From NCBI RefSeq assembly GCF_009765225.1, contig NZ_VMSF01000001.1, forward strand, positions 496,001-560,000: 64,000 nt of DNA, given 5' to 3'. The notes under the pieces were generated by a model. It searched no databases. It was not told where the DNA came from and saw only the letters and a list, made by a program, of their open reading frames with translations. The translations under genes and the position numbers were made by a program. Shown here piece after piece: positions 8,999-17,613 of the stretch (its first letter is position 1; the number at the start of each line of letters is the position of its first letter). Origin of the DNA: Leifsonia sp. AG29 (GTDB lineage Bacteria; Actinomycetota; Actinomycetes; Actinomycetales; Microbacteriaceae).

Positions 8999-9092
8999 TC
9001 GTCTACCCCCGTGAAGCACCCTATATGCGGCGGGGGACAGAGTGGGATGTGCCGGCCGTCATGGGGCTTCGACACGCCTCCACCGACATGCC

Positions 9093-9137
9093 GACCGCCG
9101 ACGGGCCCGGGCCCTCGAGCCCTGCCCGCCGGCGGTC
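9093..9137. terminator. Hairpin after the secreted beta-propeller gene
   Basis: GACCGCCG and CGGCGGTC form an 8-bp stem with further GC pairing inside. It lies six bases after the stop codon of the gene at 9143-10168 (minus strand). Confidence 0.45.
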
Positions 9138-9142
9138 ATGAC

Positions 9143-10168
9143 TCAGTGCAGCGGGAGCTCCTCCAGGGAGAACACCCGGCTCGTCAACGGGGTGCCGAAG
9201 AGGTAAGTGTCCATCTGGGAGTTGGTGACGAGCAGCCGGTCGTGTGCGATGGCCACGCCGGTGGTCGTGTCAGCTCCGGTGAACGTCCGCTCCGAGACGA
9301 CGGTGCCCGTGTCATCGGCGGAGAGCCGCACGGTTGTGATCTCGTTGTCGACCGAGCGGGCGATGTACAGCGTGTTCCCCTGCCGGACGATGCCATCGGC
9401 GCTCGGCAGCGCAGGGGCGGAGATCTTCCGAATTCCACCGGTGGCCAGGTCGAGCCGGTACAGGGCGCCCGAGTACCAGTAGCCGATGATCAGGGAACGG
9501 CCGTCCGGACCCATGACGATGCCATTGCCGTTGGACTGGCCCGAGATGTAGTCCGGCAGCCGGTAGGCGACCTGGAGGGTCCGGTGCGTGTCCCCGGGGA
9601 GCGCCTGAACCTGGGCTGCGGGAATGCGGTAGACGACCGCCCGGAAGGAATCAGTGATGTACACGTCCCCATCGGGGGCGATGGCTTCGTCGTTCACGAG
9701 AGTCTTCTCGCCGGTGTCCGGGACGGAGTAGGAGCCTACGAGCTTCCCGGTGCTCGTGTAGATGAAGAAGCGACCGGTGAACCCGCCGGCCACCAGGAGG
9801 CGGTCGCCGGCGATCTTGACCCCGGTCGCCTGCGTGCGGCCGTCCTCGCCCCCGCGAAGGAAGGGTTCGAGGGTCGGCGCGCCGAGGCGGCCCCGGTAGA
9901 CGGTGCCGTCGGCGATGCTCGTGGTGTAAACGAAGCGGCCATCGGAGGCGACGCTCTCCGGGAAGGCGTTCGCGCCATCGATCGTCACCGCCTGAGCGGC
10001 CTCGTTACGGGATTCTGCCGATGCGGTGGTCGCCGGCGCGGCCGCGATCAAGCCGACGGCGACAACCGCCGCGGCGACGGAAGAGCCGATAGCGCGCCAT
10101 GAGGCACCGGATCGGATGCCCGCGATGGCGCGGCCGACACCGACACCTTCGGTATTGACAATTGACAC
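9143..10168 (-). CDS. Secreted SMP-30/gluconolactonase-like beta-propeller protein
   Basis: A 341-residue protein. A long signal peptide with hydrophobic core at about residues 27-45 ends in TTASA, a signal peptidase I type site. The rest is a chain of short beta-strand blades with repeated GDRLLVAGG-, PDGDVYITD- and GDRLLVTN-like turns, as in SMP-30 and strictosidine-synthase-like propellers. It is therefore exported. No catalytic residues can be assigned with confidence. The GTG start is well supported by AGGAG. The gene upstream (NmrA type) is on the same strand, but 174 bp without a clear signal separates them. Confidence 0.75.
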   Translation of the reverse strand: MSIVNTEGVGVGRAIAGIRSGASWRAIGSSVAAAVVAVGLIAAAPATTASAESRNEAAQAVTIDGANAFPESVASDGRFVYTTSIADGTVYRGRLGAPTLEPFLRGGEDGRTQATGVKIAGDRLLVAGGFTGRFFIYTSTGKLVGSYSVPDTGEKTLVNDEAIAPDGDVYITDSFRAVVYRIPAAQVQALPGDTHRTLQVAYRLPDYISGQSNGNGIVMGPDGRSLIIGYWYSGALYRLDLATGGIRKISAPALPSADGIVRQGNTLYIARSVDNEITTVRLSADDTGTVVSERTFTGADTTTGVAIAHDRLLVTNSQMDTYLFGTPLTSRVFSLEELPLH

Positions 10169-10342
10169 AGTACTTCTCCTTTCTCGCGCGGCCGGTCGGT
10201 TGGCTGCCGCGCAGTTTCGATGAGACTGGACCGAGGATTCGGTTCAACAGAAAGCGCCTCCGGTCCGGCCCGAACTACGGCGCTCGCCCAGATCAGCAGG
10301 ACGCGCACCGGCGCATGCGATGCCTCCTGTTCGAACCCATCC

Positions 10343-11203
10343 TCAAGCGGCGCGAAGTGCGTCTCGGACGGCTGCCCGGGCGGTCACGGGGGTCCGGCCG
10401 AGGAGGCGCTCCAGATCGCGGCTTTCGGTGGCGAGCTCGCCTCGGGAGAGCCCCGCGTCCGCGTCGGCGAGGACCTCGGCGAGTTCGGCGGGGAGGCCCG
10501 CTTCTGCGAGGGTCCTGGCGAAAGCGGCGACGGGGAGATCGTGATACTCGATCGGAAGGCCGGTCTCGGCGGCGATGATGTCCGCCAAGGCGTGGAGCGT
10601 GAATCCGTGGCCACCGAGTTCGTAGGTCTCGCCGTCGTGCCCGTCTCCGGTCAGTACGGCGGCCGCGGCGGCGGCGAGGTCGTCGCGCGAGGCGCCTGCC
10701 ACCGTTCCTGTGCCCGCGGCCCCGACGATGACTCCGCTTCGGAGGATGGACTCAAGCTGGCTGGTGTAGTTCTCCAGATACCAACCGTTGCGGAGGATCG
10801 TGAAGGGCGTGCCGCTCGCTCGCAGGTACTGCTCCGTCTTCCAGTGCTCATCCGCGAGCCGCATCCGCGCGGAACCCGCGTTGAGTGTGCTCGTGTAGAC
10901 GATTCGGCGGACGTTGCATGCCCGCGCGGCGTCGATCACCCGACGATGGTTGTCGAATCGTTCTCCGACCGTGGTCGTGGAGACCAGGAGGAGCCGGTCG
11001 ACGTCCGTCAGTGCGCTCTGCAGCCCGGCCGGGTCGCTGAAATCCACAGCTCGCGTGAGGACTCCGCGCTCCGCGAGCTGGTGCAGCCTCCCGACATCGC
11101 GACCGGTCGCAATGATCTCACCCGCTGAGACGCCTTGGGCGAGCAGGTTCTCGACCACCCGGCGTCCGAGCTGTCCGCTTGCGCCTGTGACCATGATCGT
11201 CAT
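10343..11203 (-). CDS. NmrA-family NAD(P)H-binding oxidoreductase (QOR2-like)
   Basis: A 286-residue protein starting with the Rossmann strand MTIMVTGASGQLGRRV, where the GxxGxxG dinucleotide loop is visible. The sequence continues like NAD(P)H:quinone oxidoreductase 2 and other NmrA proteins, without the Tyr-x3-Lys pair of classical SDRs. The likely role is quinone or enone reduction, or redox sensing. The start is set by AAGGAA ten bases upstream and by the promoter at 11280-11311. It is divergent from a MerR gene and has a MerR-type promoter, so it is probably that regulator's target. Confidence 0.85.
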   Translation of the reverse strand: MTIMVTGASGQLGRRVVENLLAQGVSAGEIIATGRDVGRLHQLAERGVLTRAVDFSDPAGLQSALTDVDRLLLVSTTTVGERFDNHRRVIDAARACNVRRIVYTSTLNAGSARMRLADEHWKTEQYLRASGTPFTILRNGWYLENYTSQLESILRSGVIVGAAGTGTVAGASRDDLAAAAAAVLTGDGHDGETYELGGHGFTLHALADIIAAETGLPIEYHDLPVAAFARTLAEAGLPAELAEVLADADAGLSRGELATESRDLERLLGRTPVTARAAVRDALRAA

Positions 11204-11279
11204 GTTCGTGCTGTTCCTTTCGTAGGGCTCTGTGCCTTCGTCTCGGGAAGATGCGCCGCGGGAGTGCGCCACGGCAATT

Positions 11280-11311
11280 ACGCTAGAACCTGACACCAAT
11301 GTCAGGGTCAA
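11280..11311 (-). promoter_or_regulatory. MerR-type promoter of the NmrA gene
   Basis: Read on the minus strand: TTGACC (-35, 11311-11306), then a perfect inverted repeat CCTGACA-4-TGTCAGG (11289-11306 as read on plus), then TAGCGT (-10, 11285-11280). The 20-bp spacer is longer than the usual 17, the classic arrangement that needs MerR-family distortion of the DNA. Confidence 0.75.
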
Positions 11312-11340
11312 GTCGTCGTGGCAGAGAAGGGAGTCGGCGG

Positions 11341-11709
11341 ATGCGGATCGGAGATCTCGCGCGCCGCACGGGCGCGAGCGTGCGCTCACTGCGGTACTAC
11401 GAACAGCAGGGACTGCTCGTGAGCGAACGGAGCCCCAGCGGTCAGCGCCTCTACTGCGAAGAGGCGGTGGAGCGGGTCGAATTCGTCCAGCGACTTCTCG
11501 CGGCCGGCCTGTCGAGCGCCACGATCCTCCAGCTGCTTCCGTGTGTCGATGCTCCGAGCAGCGACAACTCCGCGGCCGCGCTCGAGCGTATGGCCCACGA
11601 GCGGGTGCGCCTGTCAGAGCGAATCGCTGACCTCATCGCCACCCGCGACGCGTTGGATGAAGCCATGGACCGCGCTCGCCGGCTGCAGCCGGCTTCGCTC
11701 ACGGGGTGA
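11341..11709 (+). CDS. MerR-family transcriptional regulator
   Basis: A 122-residue protein with an N-terminal MerR winged helix (MRIGDLARRTGASVRSLRYYEQQGLL, residues 1-26 in outline, then the wing SERSPSGQRLY) and a coiled-coil C-terminal part. There is no extended effector domain and only one cysteine (in LLPCVD), so metal sensing is not indicated. It is divergent from the NmrA-type gene and probably acts at the long-spacer promoter between them. Its 3' end overlaps the convergent hydrolase gene by 11 bases. Confidence 0.88.
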   Translation: MRIGDLARRTGASVRSLRYYEQQGLLVSERSPSGQRLYCEEAVERVEFVQRLLAAGLSSATILQLLPCVDAPSSDNSAAALERMAHERVRLSERIADLIATRDALDEAMDRARRLQPASLTG

Positions 11710-12775
11710 ACGGCGCTCCCGCCAGCGCGTGCCGAGTCCAGGTCGTGAGGATGGGCATGAGTTCGTCCATCTTGTCGATGGCGCAGTGACCGGCCCCGCG
11801 GATCAATGAGACCGTCGTGCGGTCGCGCCCCTCGAAGATGTGCGCGTCGGACGGGGGCACGTGGACATCGGCATCGCCGTTCACCACGAGCATCCGGCTC
11901 TGGTTCTGCTCGATGAGCAGGTCATCCAGCGCGAGTCCGGAGGCCGCTCGGGTCAATTCAGCGGTGGACGGGGCGTGATCGAATCCGAGCGCGTTGCCCA
12001 GGATGCCTTCCATCCCGAACAGCAGGCCCGCCAGGTTCTGCTCTCCGAACGACCGGAGGGTGACGGGGCCGCCGAGCACGATCGCTGCATCGACGACTCC
12101 GCGGAGCCCGCTGGAGGCCGAGAAGTATCCGCCGAAGCTCAGACCGAAGTGTCCCACGCGACCGCGGGTGAGCGTTCGCGCGTAGCCCACGATCTGGTCG
12201 ACGATCTTGTACGAGGTAGGCGTCAGCGGCGTGTCGGTGAGTTCGCCGACGCCGGGGTGATCGAACGCGACGATCCGGGCGTTCGATGCCTGGCTCAAGG
12301 CGATCAGCATCTGATGCAGGTCCAACTTCCACGTGTCGATTCCGCCGCTGGCGATGAGGACCGGGGTCTGATCCGTGGCGTCCGGCGGGGTGAGAACGTG
12401 AACCGGCACGTCGATCGCGATTCCGGAACTGTCGAGTCGGAGAACGTGCCGCTCGAAGACAACGGGAAAGTCGGGTGATGCGGCCTCGTACTCCCGCACT
12501 TGGTCGGCGATGGCGGTGCGCCGGGAATCGGTGGCCAGGGACGGGAACTTGGCGCAACCATACGCGAGGGAGGCCGCGAGATGATCGCCCCGTTCGCTGT
12601 ATCGCTCGGCTAGGCGGCTCCACTCGTACACCCACCCGCCGGGCTGATCCGACCACATGTCGGTGACACGCGATCGCACGGCGGCGATGTCTGCAGCGTT
12701 CAAGCCGAGGTTGGCGAACTGCCGGGTGCGCTCCTCGAAGAGGTTCTGCGGGTCCACAGCGAAGGTGTAGGTCAT
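11699..12775 (-). CDS. Alpha/beta-hydrolase, FrsA/DUF1100-like
   Basis: A 358-residue protein. The N-terminal 120 residues are helical (a cap-like extension as in FrsA-type esterases), followed by an alpha/beta-hydrolase fold with the nucleophile elbow GLSFGG in the middle and the C-terminal GDADVH (Asp) and GAGHCA (His) loops. The full triad is present, so it should be an active esterase or C-C hydrolase; the substrate is unknown. It is divergent from the LysR gene at 12896, which is the likely regulator, and ends inside the MerR gene. Confidence 0.8.
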   Translation of the reverse strand: MTYTFAVDPQNLFEERTRQFANLGLNAADIAAVRSRVTDMWSDQPGGWVYEWSRLAERYSERGDHLAASLAYGCAKFPSLATDSRRTAIADQVREYEAASPDFPVVFERHVLRLDSSGIAIDVPVHVLTPPDATDQTPVLIASGGIDTWKLDLHQMLIALSQASNARIVAFDHPGVGELTDTPLTPTSYKIVDQIVGYARTLTRGRVGHFGLSFGGYFSASSGLRGVVDAAIVLGGPVTLRSFGEQNLAGLLFGMEGILGNALGFDHAPSTAELTRAASGLALDDLLIEQNQSRMLVVNGDADVHVPPSDAHIFEGRDRTTVSLIRGAGHCAIDKMDELMPILTTWTRHALAGAPFTP

Positions 12776-12895
12776 GGGGTCTCCTCTCGTCGAATCTCGA
12801 CCCCAGTTTTCGGCTCATCGCACGCCGACCGGTAGAGCCGGATCCTCCTGGCCCCCATGTCGCGGTGACATGTGTTTCCGCTAAGCTCCCTCGCC

Positions 12896-13828
12896 ATGAC
12901 CGCCGACCTCTCACAGTGGCGAACGTTCGTCGCGGTCGCTGAGCAGGGCAGCATCAGCAAGGCTGCGTCGACGATGAGAATCGATCAGCCGGCGCTGAGT
13001 CGTTCGCTGCGTCGACTGGAGCGGGACATCGGGGGTGCGCTGTTCCAGCGCGGTGCTTCCGGCGTTCAGCTCACGGAGCTCGGCTCCGCGCTCCTGCCGG
13101 AGGCCGTCGAGCTGGTCGCGGCCGCTGACGCTCTGGCGGCACGTGCCGCCGAGGTGGTTCGTTCGTCGACGAGTCGGGTACGGGTCGGCACGCTCGAATA
13201 CCATCCGTTCAGCGCAGCGCTGGCGTCGACTCAACGGAAGCTAGCCACCGAGCATCCGCCGGTGGTCCTCGAACTCGCCCATCTGCCCCGGTTGGGTCAC
13301 GCCCAAGCTCTCCGGACGCGCGAGATCGACCTGGGTTTCTCCCTCATGATGCCGGAGGACCTGGATGCCGACGACTTCTTCGCCTACCAGGTGATCCGTG
13401 AGGAGCGCCGGCTGTACGCCATCCTTCCCGCGGATCACCCGTTGAGCGGCGAGGATTCTCTTGCGCCGGCTCTGCTCAGCGGGACTCCGCTGATCCTGCC
13501 TGATCCCAAGGACAATGCCGGCGCCTACGAGCAGATACTGTCCGCCCTGACCGACGCGGGGTACGAGGCCGGCGCGCCGGTCCGGGTGAACAGGAGCCTG
13601 ACGGATGCGCTCCAGGACGTGGCACTCGGTGCCGGCTGGACGGTTGCTGCCGGGGGAGTCGCTCGCAATCCGATGCCCGGGACCGTGGCCGTGCCGCTCC
13701 CGTCCGGGATCCTCGCCGGAGTTCACCTGGTGGCCCTGTGGAGGGCGGCGTCCGAGGATCGGACGGTCCGCAGCGTGGTGCACACGTTCAGGGCCGAACT
13801 TCAGTCACGACGGGACGAGCGTTCCTGA
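12896..13828 (+). CDS. LysR-family transcriptional regulator
   Basis: A 310-residue protein with the LysR winged helix at the N-terminus (FVAVAEQGSISKAASTMRIDQPALSRSLRRLE in outline, about residues 11-42) and a periplasmic-binding-protein-like effector domain in the rest. The ATG at 12896 starts just before the conserved domain. It is divergent from the alpha/beta-hydrolase gene (120 bp between the starts), the standard layout for a LysR regulator and its target. Confidence 0.9.
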   Translation: MTADLSQWRTFVAVAEQGSISKAASTMRIDQPALSRSLRRLERDIGGALFQRGASGVQLTELGSALLPEAVELVAAADALAARAAEVVRSSTSRVRVGTLEYHPFSAALASTQRKLATEHPPVVLELAHLPRLGHAQALRTREIDLGFSLMMPEDLDADDFFAYQVIREERRLYAILPADHPLSGEDSLAPALLSGTPLILPDPKDNAGAYEQILSALTDAGYEAGAPVRVNRSLTDALQDVALGAGWTVAAGGVARNPMPGTVAVPLPSGILAGVHLVALWRAASEDRTVRSVVHTFRAELQSRRDERS

Positions 13829-13857
13829 AAATGGAGGCTCGGCCCCGAAGGCCGCGA

Positions 13858-13885
13858 GAGCCCCGGCCTACAGGGGCCGGGGCTC
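13858..13885. terminator. Bidirectional terminator
   Basis: GAGCCCCGGCC and GGCCGGGGCTC pair perfectly (11 bp) around a 6-base loop. It lies between the LysR gene (plus) and the NmrA gene (minus), which converge here. Confidence 0.7.
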
Positions 13886-13907
13886 GTGAGCGGCACTCGT
13901 CGAGGTG

Positions 13908-14759
13908 TCAGTCGAAGTCGGCGCGGTGCTGCTCGGCCCACTGACGGAACGTGCGGGGGGCGACACCGGTGAGGTTCTGGACGTCCTCGGTGACGACGCC
14001 GGATCGGCCGACACGGAACAACTCCTGCAGATCCTTGAGGGCAAGCGCCTGCGGTTCGGGGGTCCCCCGGGAGATGTTGACCTCGAAGTACTGCTCCGGG
14101 GTCACCGGCACGAACTCGATCTCACGGCCGAGGACATCGGCAAGGGTCTCGACCTGCTCCCGGGCGCTGAGCGCCGCGGGACCGTTGAGGATGTAGCTGT
14201 TTCCTTCATGGCCGGGCTGGGTGAGCACGGCCGCGGCGACGCGGGCCAGGTCGTAAGGGTCGATCGGCGAGGTGAGGCCGGGCTCGGTGGGGTCGTAGAC
14301 CTTCCCTTCCGCGGTGATCGTGCCCTTCCACCACAGCGCATTGGAGGCGAGCGTGTTCGGCTTCAGGTAGGTGATGTCCAGGTCCGAGGCACGCAGCACG
14401 TCGTCCCGGGCGCTGATGGCCGCGCCGATGATCGGCATCGGGTGGATCGCGGTCCCGATCGAGGAGAGCACCACGACCCGGCTGACGCCCGCGGCCTTCG
14501 CGGCGTCGACGATGTACTGCGCCTGGGCGGGGACCGGGTGGGTCTGCATGAAGAAGATCCCGTCGACGCCGTCGACCGCGGAGGTGAGGGCCGCGGTGTC
14601 GTCGAGGTCGCCGATCGCGAGCTCGGCCGCCTCGGGAAGCAGCTGGCGCGCTTTCTCGGGGTTGCGGACGTAGGCGCGCACCTGGTGGCCCGCGTCGAGC
14701 AGCTCCGTGACGAGTTCGCCGCCGACGTTTCCGGTGGCTCCGGTGATGAGGAATTTCAT
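13908..14759 (-). CDS. NmrA-family NAD(P)-binding protein
   Basis: A 283-residue protein beginning MKFLITGATGNVGGELV, an N-terminal Rossmann strand with GxxGxxG. It resembles NAD(P)H-dependent NmrA/azoreductase-like proteins and has no Tyr-x3-Lys dyad. The start is fixed by AAGGAGC directly upstream. It is the second gene of a minus-strand pair, 56 bp after the SDR gene, and both lie opposite an XRE/MmyB-like regulator. A role in reducing a small reactive compound is likely but not shown. Confidence 0.83.
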   Translation of the reverse strand: MKFLITGATGNVGGELVTELLDAGHQVRAYVRNPEKARQLLPEAAELAIGDLDDTAALTSAVDGVDGIFFMQTHPVPAQAQYIVDAAKAAGVSRVVVLSSIGTAIHPMPIIGAAISARDDVLRASDLDITYLKPNTLASNALWWKGTITAEGKVYDPTEPGLTSPIDPYDLARVAAAVLTQPGHEGNSYILNGPAALSAREQVETLADVLGREIEFVPVTPEQYFEVNISRGTPEPQALALKDLQELFRVGRSGVVTEDVQNLTGVAPRTFRQWAEQHRADFD

Positions 14760-14815
14760 GATGCTCCTTGTCGAGGATGGTGAGTGCTGGGGAATGGATG
14801 GGTGGATGGGCGGGG

Positions 14816-15529
14816 TCACCACGGGACATCGCCTTCGCGGTCCCGGTAGTGGCCGGTCAGGTGCCGGTCCTCACCGAGGGCGAAGCGGATGATGGCGTCC
14901 GTGCCGTCGGTGACCGAGTGCCCCATACCGCCGGACAAGGCGGTGGCCGTCAGCCCGGGGTCGGCGGCATTGATCCGGATGCCCGGGAGACGCCGGGCAT
15001 AGCGGACGGTGAGCATGTTGATCGCCGCCTTCGAGGCCGCGTACAACGGGCTCCCGGCCCGCGACTCGATGGTCGAGGGATCGTGGAAGCGGGCCAGCGA
15101 CCCCAGGCCGCTGGTCACGTTCACGATGCTCGGCTCAGCGGCGCGTTCCAGCAGGGGCAGGAACGCGTGGATGACGCGCACGTAGCCGACGACGTTGGTC
15201 GCCAGCACCTCCTCCATGCCGGCGGCGGTGAGGTCGTGGACATCGACCTGCGGACCGGTGATGCCGGCGTTGTTGACGAGGATGTCCAGGCGCCCGGCTT
15301 CAGCCTCGACCTGGGCAGCGGCTGCCGCTACCGACTCGTCCGAGGTGACGTCCAGAGCGACGAACCTCGCGCCGATCTGCGCTGCCGCAGCCGTGCCGCG
15401 GTCGGGGTTGCGGGCGCCGACGTACACGGTGCAGCCCGCCTCGGCGAGGCGTCGGGCGGTCTCGAGCCCTATGCCCTGGTTCGCCCCGGTGACGAGCGCC
15501 ACCGGAGCTTGCTCATTCGGTGATGTCAT
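14816..15529 (-). CDS. Short-chain dehydrogenase/reductase (SDR)
   Basis: A 237-residue classical SDR: cofactor loop TGANQGIG near residue 14, NNAG near residue 86, catalytic Ser in the VTSG strand, and the YAASK motif supplying Tyr and Lys. The basic residue in the GARNPDR segment after strand 2 suggests NADP(H). It is the first gene of a two-gene operon with the NmrA gene and is divergent from the XRE regulator at 15655. Substrate unknown; such enzymes are often annotated as carbonyl reductases. Confidence 0.88.
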   Translation of the reverse strand: MTSPNEQAPVALVTGANQGIGLETARRLAEAGCTVYVGARNPDRGTAAAAQIGARFVALDVTSDESVAAAAAQVEAEAGRLDILVNNAGITGPQVDVHDLTAAGMEEVLATNVVGYVRVIHAFLPLLERAAEPSIVNVTSGLGSLARFHDPSTIESRAGSPLYAASKAAINMLTVRYARRLPGIRINAADPGLTATALSGGMGHSVTDGTDAIIRFALGEDRHLTGHYRDREGDVPW

Positions 15530-15601
15530 GCATCTCCTCCTTTCGGTCCGGGACTCGTTCCCCGGCCGAGAACAACTCTGCTGATCGCCGGGCGACGCAG
15601 C

Positions 15602-15620
15602 GTGGCCCAGCCTGTGCCAC
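15602..15620 (+). promoter_or_regulatory. 19-bp dyad upstream of XRE regulator 1
   Basis: GTGGC, nine bases, GCCAC. It ends 34 bases before the ATG at 15655. Dyads of the same size at the same distance precede the two related regulators at 26738 and 45279, so it is probably the operator of this regulator family. A CAGACT -10-like hexamer lies at 15642-15647. Confidence 0.6.
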
Positions 15621-15654
15621 CCTGATCGGACGGGGGACGAGCAGACTGGAGAGC

Positions 15655-16539
15655 ATGGAAACGCTCCTCGAACTCGGCCCCTTGCTGCGCACCTGGCGCG
15701 GCCGGTTGCAGCCGGCGGACGTCGGCTCGCCCTTCGGGTTCGCCTCCAGCCGAACGCCCGGCCTGCGGCGAGAAGAGGTCGCCAGGCTCGCGGGGGTGTC
15801 GCCCGATTACGTCAAACGGCTCGAGCAGGGGCGCGCCCACCCGACGGCCGGCGTCGTGTACGCCTTGGCCCGGGCACTCCGGCTCTCGGAAGCCGAGACC
15901 GCGACCGCGCTCCGGCTGGCCGGGCACGCCAGCGACCTGCGCGCGCTCATGCCACGGCGGATCACACCGAGCGTCCGACGGCTCCTCGACCGGCTTCCGG
16001 ACACACCGGTGGCCGTGTTCGATGCCGCGTGGAGCCGCCTGGATCAGAACGCGCTGTGGACCGCCCTGACCGGCGATCCGCGAGGTCGCGGAGATCGAGA
16101 GGACAACCTGGTCTGGCGCGTGTTCCTCGGCGATCCCGGACGGGTCCGCCACCCGCGTCCGGAGGAATATCGGGCATCCATCGTCGCCGACCTGCGCCGG
16201 GTCCACACCCGCTATCCGAACGACAGCGAGCTCGCCTCACTGGTGAGCGCCCTGGGTCAGCGCAGCGATGAGTTCGCGCGGCTCTGGGGCAGCTCCGCCT
16301 TCGGCGAGCATGGGAACCAGCGCAAGACCATCGACCACCCCGAACTGGGTCCCATCGAACTCGACTGCGACATCGTCACCGTTCAGGGCGCCGAGCTCCG
16401 GCTCATCATCTTCACGGCCGAACCCGGGAGCGAGTCGGCCGAAAAGCTCCAGCTGCTCAGCGTCATCGGCACCGAGCGCATCAGCACGCCTCGACCGGAC
16501 GAGTCCTACGCTCCTAGCGAGGTCGGATCAGGCGAGTGA
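15655..16539 (+). CDS. XRE/MmyB-like transcriptional regulator 1
   Basis: A 294-residue protein. The N-terminal XRE helix-turn-helix carries the family signature RTPGLRREEVARLAGVSPDYVKRLEQGR (about 25-52 in outline), and the C-terminal 200 residues match the MmyB-like ligand-binding (PAS-like) domain, including the DHPELG turn. Members bind a fatty acid-like ligand in known structures. It is divergent from the SDR-NmrA operon, its probable target. Two paralogues occur in this window (26738 and 45279), each also divergent from an oxidoreductase. The 3' end overlaps the convergent GlxA-type gene by 12 bases. Confidence 0.88.
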   Translation: METLLELGPLLRTWRGRLQPADVGSPFGFASSRTPGLRREEVARLAGVSPDYVKRLEQGRAHPTAGVVYALARALRLSEAETATALRLAGHASDLRALMPRRITPSVRRLLDRLPDTPVAVFDAAWSRLDQNALWTALTGDPRGRGDREDNLVWRVFLGDPGRVRHPRPEEYRASIVADLRRVHTRYPNDSELASLVSALGQRSDEFARLWGSSAFGEHGNQRKTIDHPELGPIELDCDIVTVQGAELRLIIFTAEPGSESAEKLQLLSVIGTERISTPRPDESYAPSEVGSGE

Positions 16540-17520
16540 CGTCATGCCGGGTTCGGCCGCTCGCAGAGCGGTCGTGAACGTTCGGCGATACGCGGTGGGG
16601 GTGGTGCCGAACGAGCTGCGGAACTGCAGCCGGAGGTTCGATCCGGATCCGAGGCCGACCCGGTCCGCGATCTGGTCGACCGAGAGCTCGCTATCCTCCA
16701 GGAGCGCCCGGGCTTCGTCGAGTCTCACCCGCTGAAGCCAACGGTGCGGAGTCGTCCCGGTTTCCTTGATGAAGCGCCGCTCGAATGTTCGGGTCGACAG
16801 ATTCGCGCGCGCGGCCAGCTGAGGCAGCGTGAGCCGTTCGGCGAGGTGCTCGCGTGCCCACGCCTTGACGGGGTCCAGCGAGGCATCGGCGATCTCGACG
16901 GGGCTGGCCGTCGGCACGTACTGGGACTGACCCCCGGGTCGGCGCGGTGCTGTGACCAGGCGTCGCGCGATGTCGTTCGCGGCTTTCGCGCCCAAGTCCT
17001 TGCGCACCATGTAGAGACACAGGTCGAGTCCGGCTGCCACTCCCGCAGAGGTGAGGACCTGTCCTTGGTCGACGTAGAGGACGCCCTCATCGACCTCGAC
17101 GCGAGGGTGCACGCGGGCGAGGACCCCGGCCGCATCCCAGTGCGTGGTGGCTCTGCGACCGTCGAGTAGTCCGGCCCCGGCCAGCGCGAACGCGCCGTAG
17201 CAGATTCCGACGATCCGGGCGCCGCGATCGTGGGCTCGGCTCAGTGCTGCTGCGACCACGGGCGCCAGCGGCGCGGTGGGTGGTTTGTAACCGGGAACGA
17301 TGACCGTGTCTGCATCGTCGAGAGCCTCGAGTCCAGCGGCCACCGCTATGCCGATCCCGGATTCTGCGGGGATGACGCCCGGGCGTGGGCCGCACACGCT
17401 CAACCGGTACGGGTATTCCGGTCGTTCGGCGAACACCTGCAACGGGATCCCCAGGTCGAGAGGAAGGACTCCCTCCAAGACCAGGACGCAGACACGATGC
17501 GGAACCTGTCGGTCAAGCAT
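16528..17520 (-). CDS. GlxA-type transcriptional regulator (DJ-1/PfpI domain plus AraC HTH)
   Basis: A 330-residue protein. Residues 1-180 form a DJ-1/PfpI (amidotransferase-like) domain with the nucleophile-elbow-like GICYGAFALA loop. The C-terminal 100 residues carry two AraC helix-turn-helix units, ending FRSSFGTTPTAYRRTF. I start it at the ATG at 17520 because GAGGA lies upstream; the in-frame ATG at 17538 is an alternative. It is divergent from the MFS-SDR pair at 17614, the likely target. The open frame extends far upstream but has no coding character there. Confidence 0.88.
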   Translation of the reverse strand: MLDRQVPHRVCVLVLEGVLPLDLGIPLQVFAERPEYPYRLSVCGPRPGVIPAESGIGIAVAAGLEALDDADTVIVPGYKPPTAPLAPVVAAALSRAHDRGARIVGICYGAFALAGAGLLDGRRATTHWDAAGVLARVHPRVEVDEGVLYVDQGQVLTSAGVAAGLDLCLYMVRKDLGAKAANDIARRLVTAPRRPGGQSQYVPTASPVEIADASLDPVKAWAREHLAERLTLPQLAARANLSTRTFERRFIKETGTTPHRWLQRVRLDEARALLEDSELSVDQIADRVGLGSGSNLRLQFRSSFGTTPTAYRRTFTTALRAAEPGMTSLA

Positions 17521-17613
17521 GACGTAATCCTCGCACATCTTGTCATTTACGACACTGGCTGGATCGGCTCGCAGCGGAGACGCTGGTGAGCACGATCCCC
17601 CCATTCGAATCGG

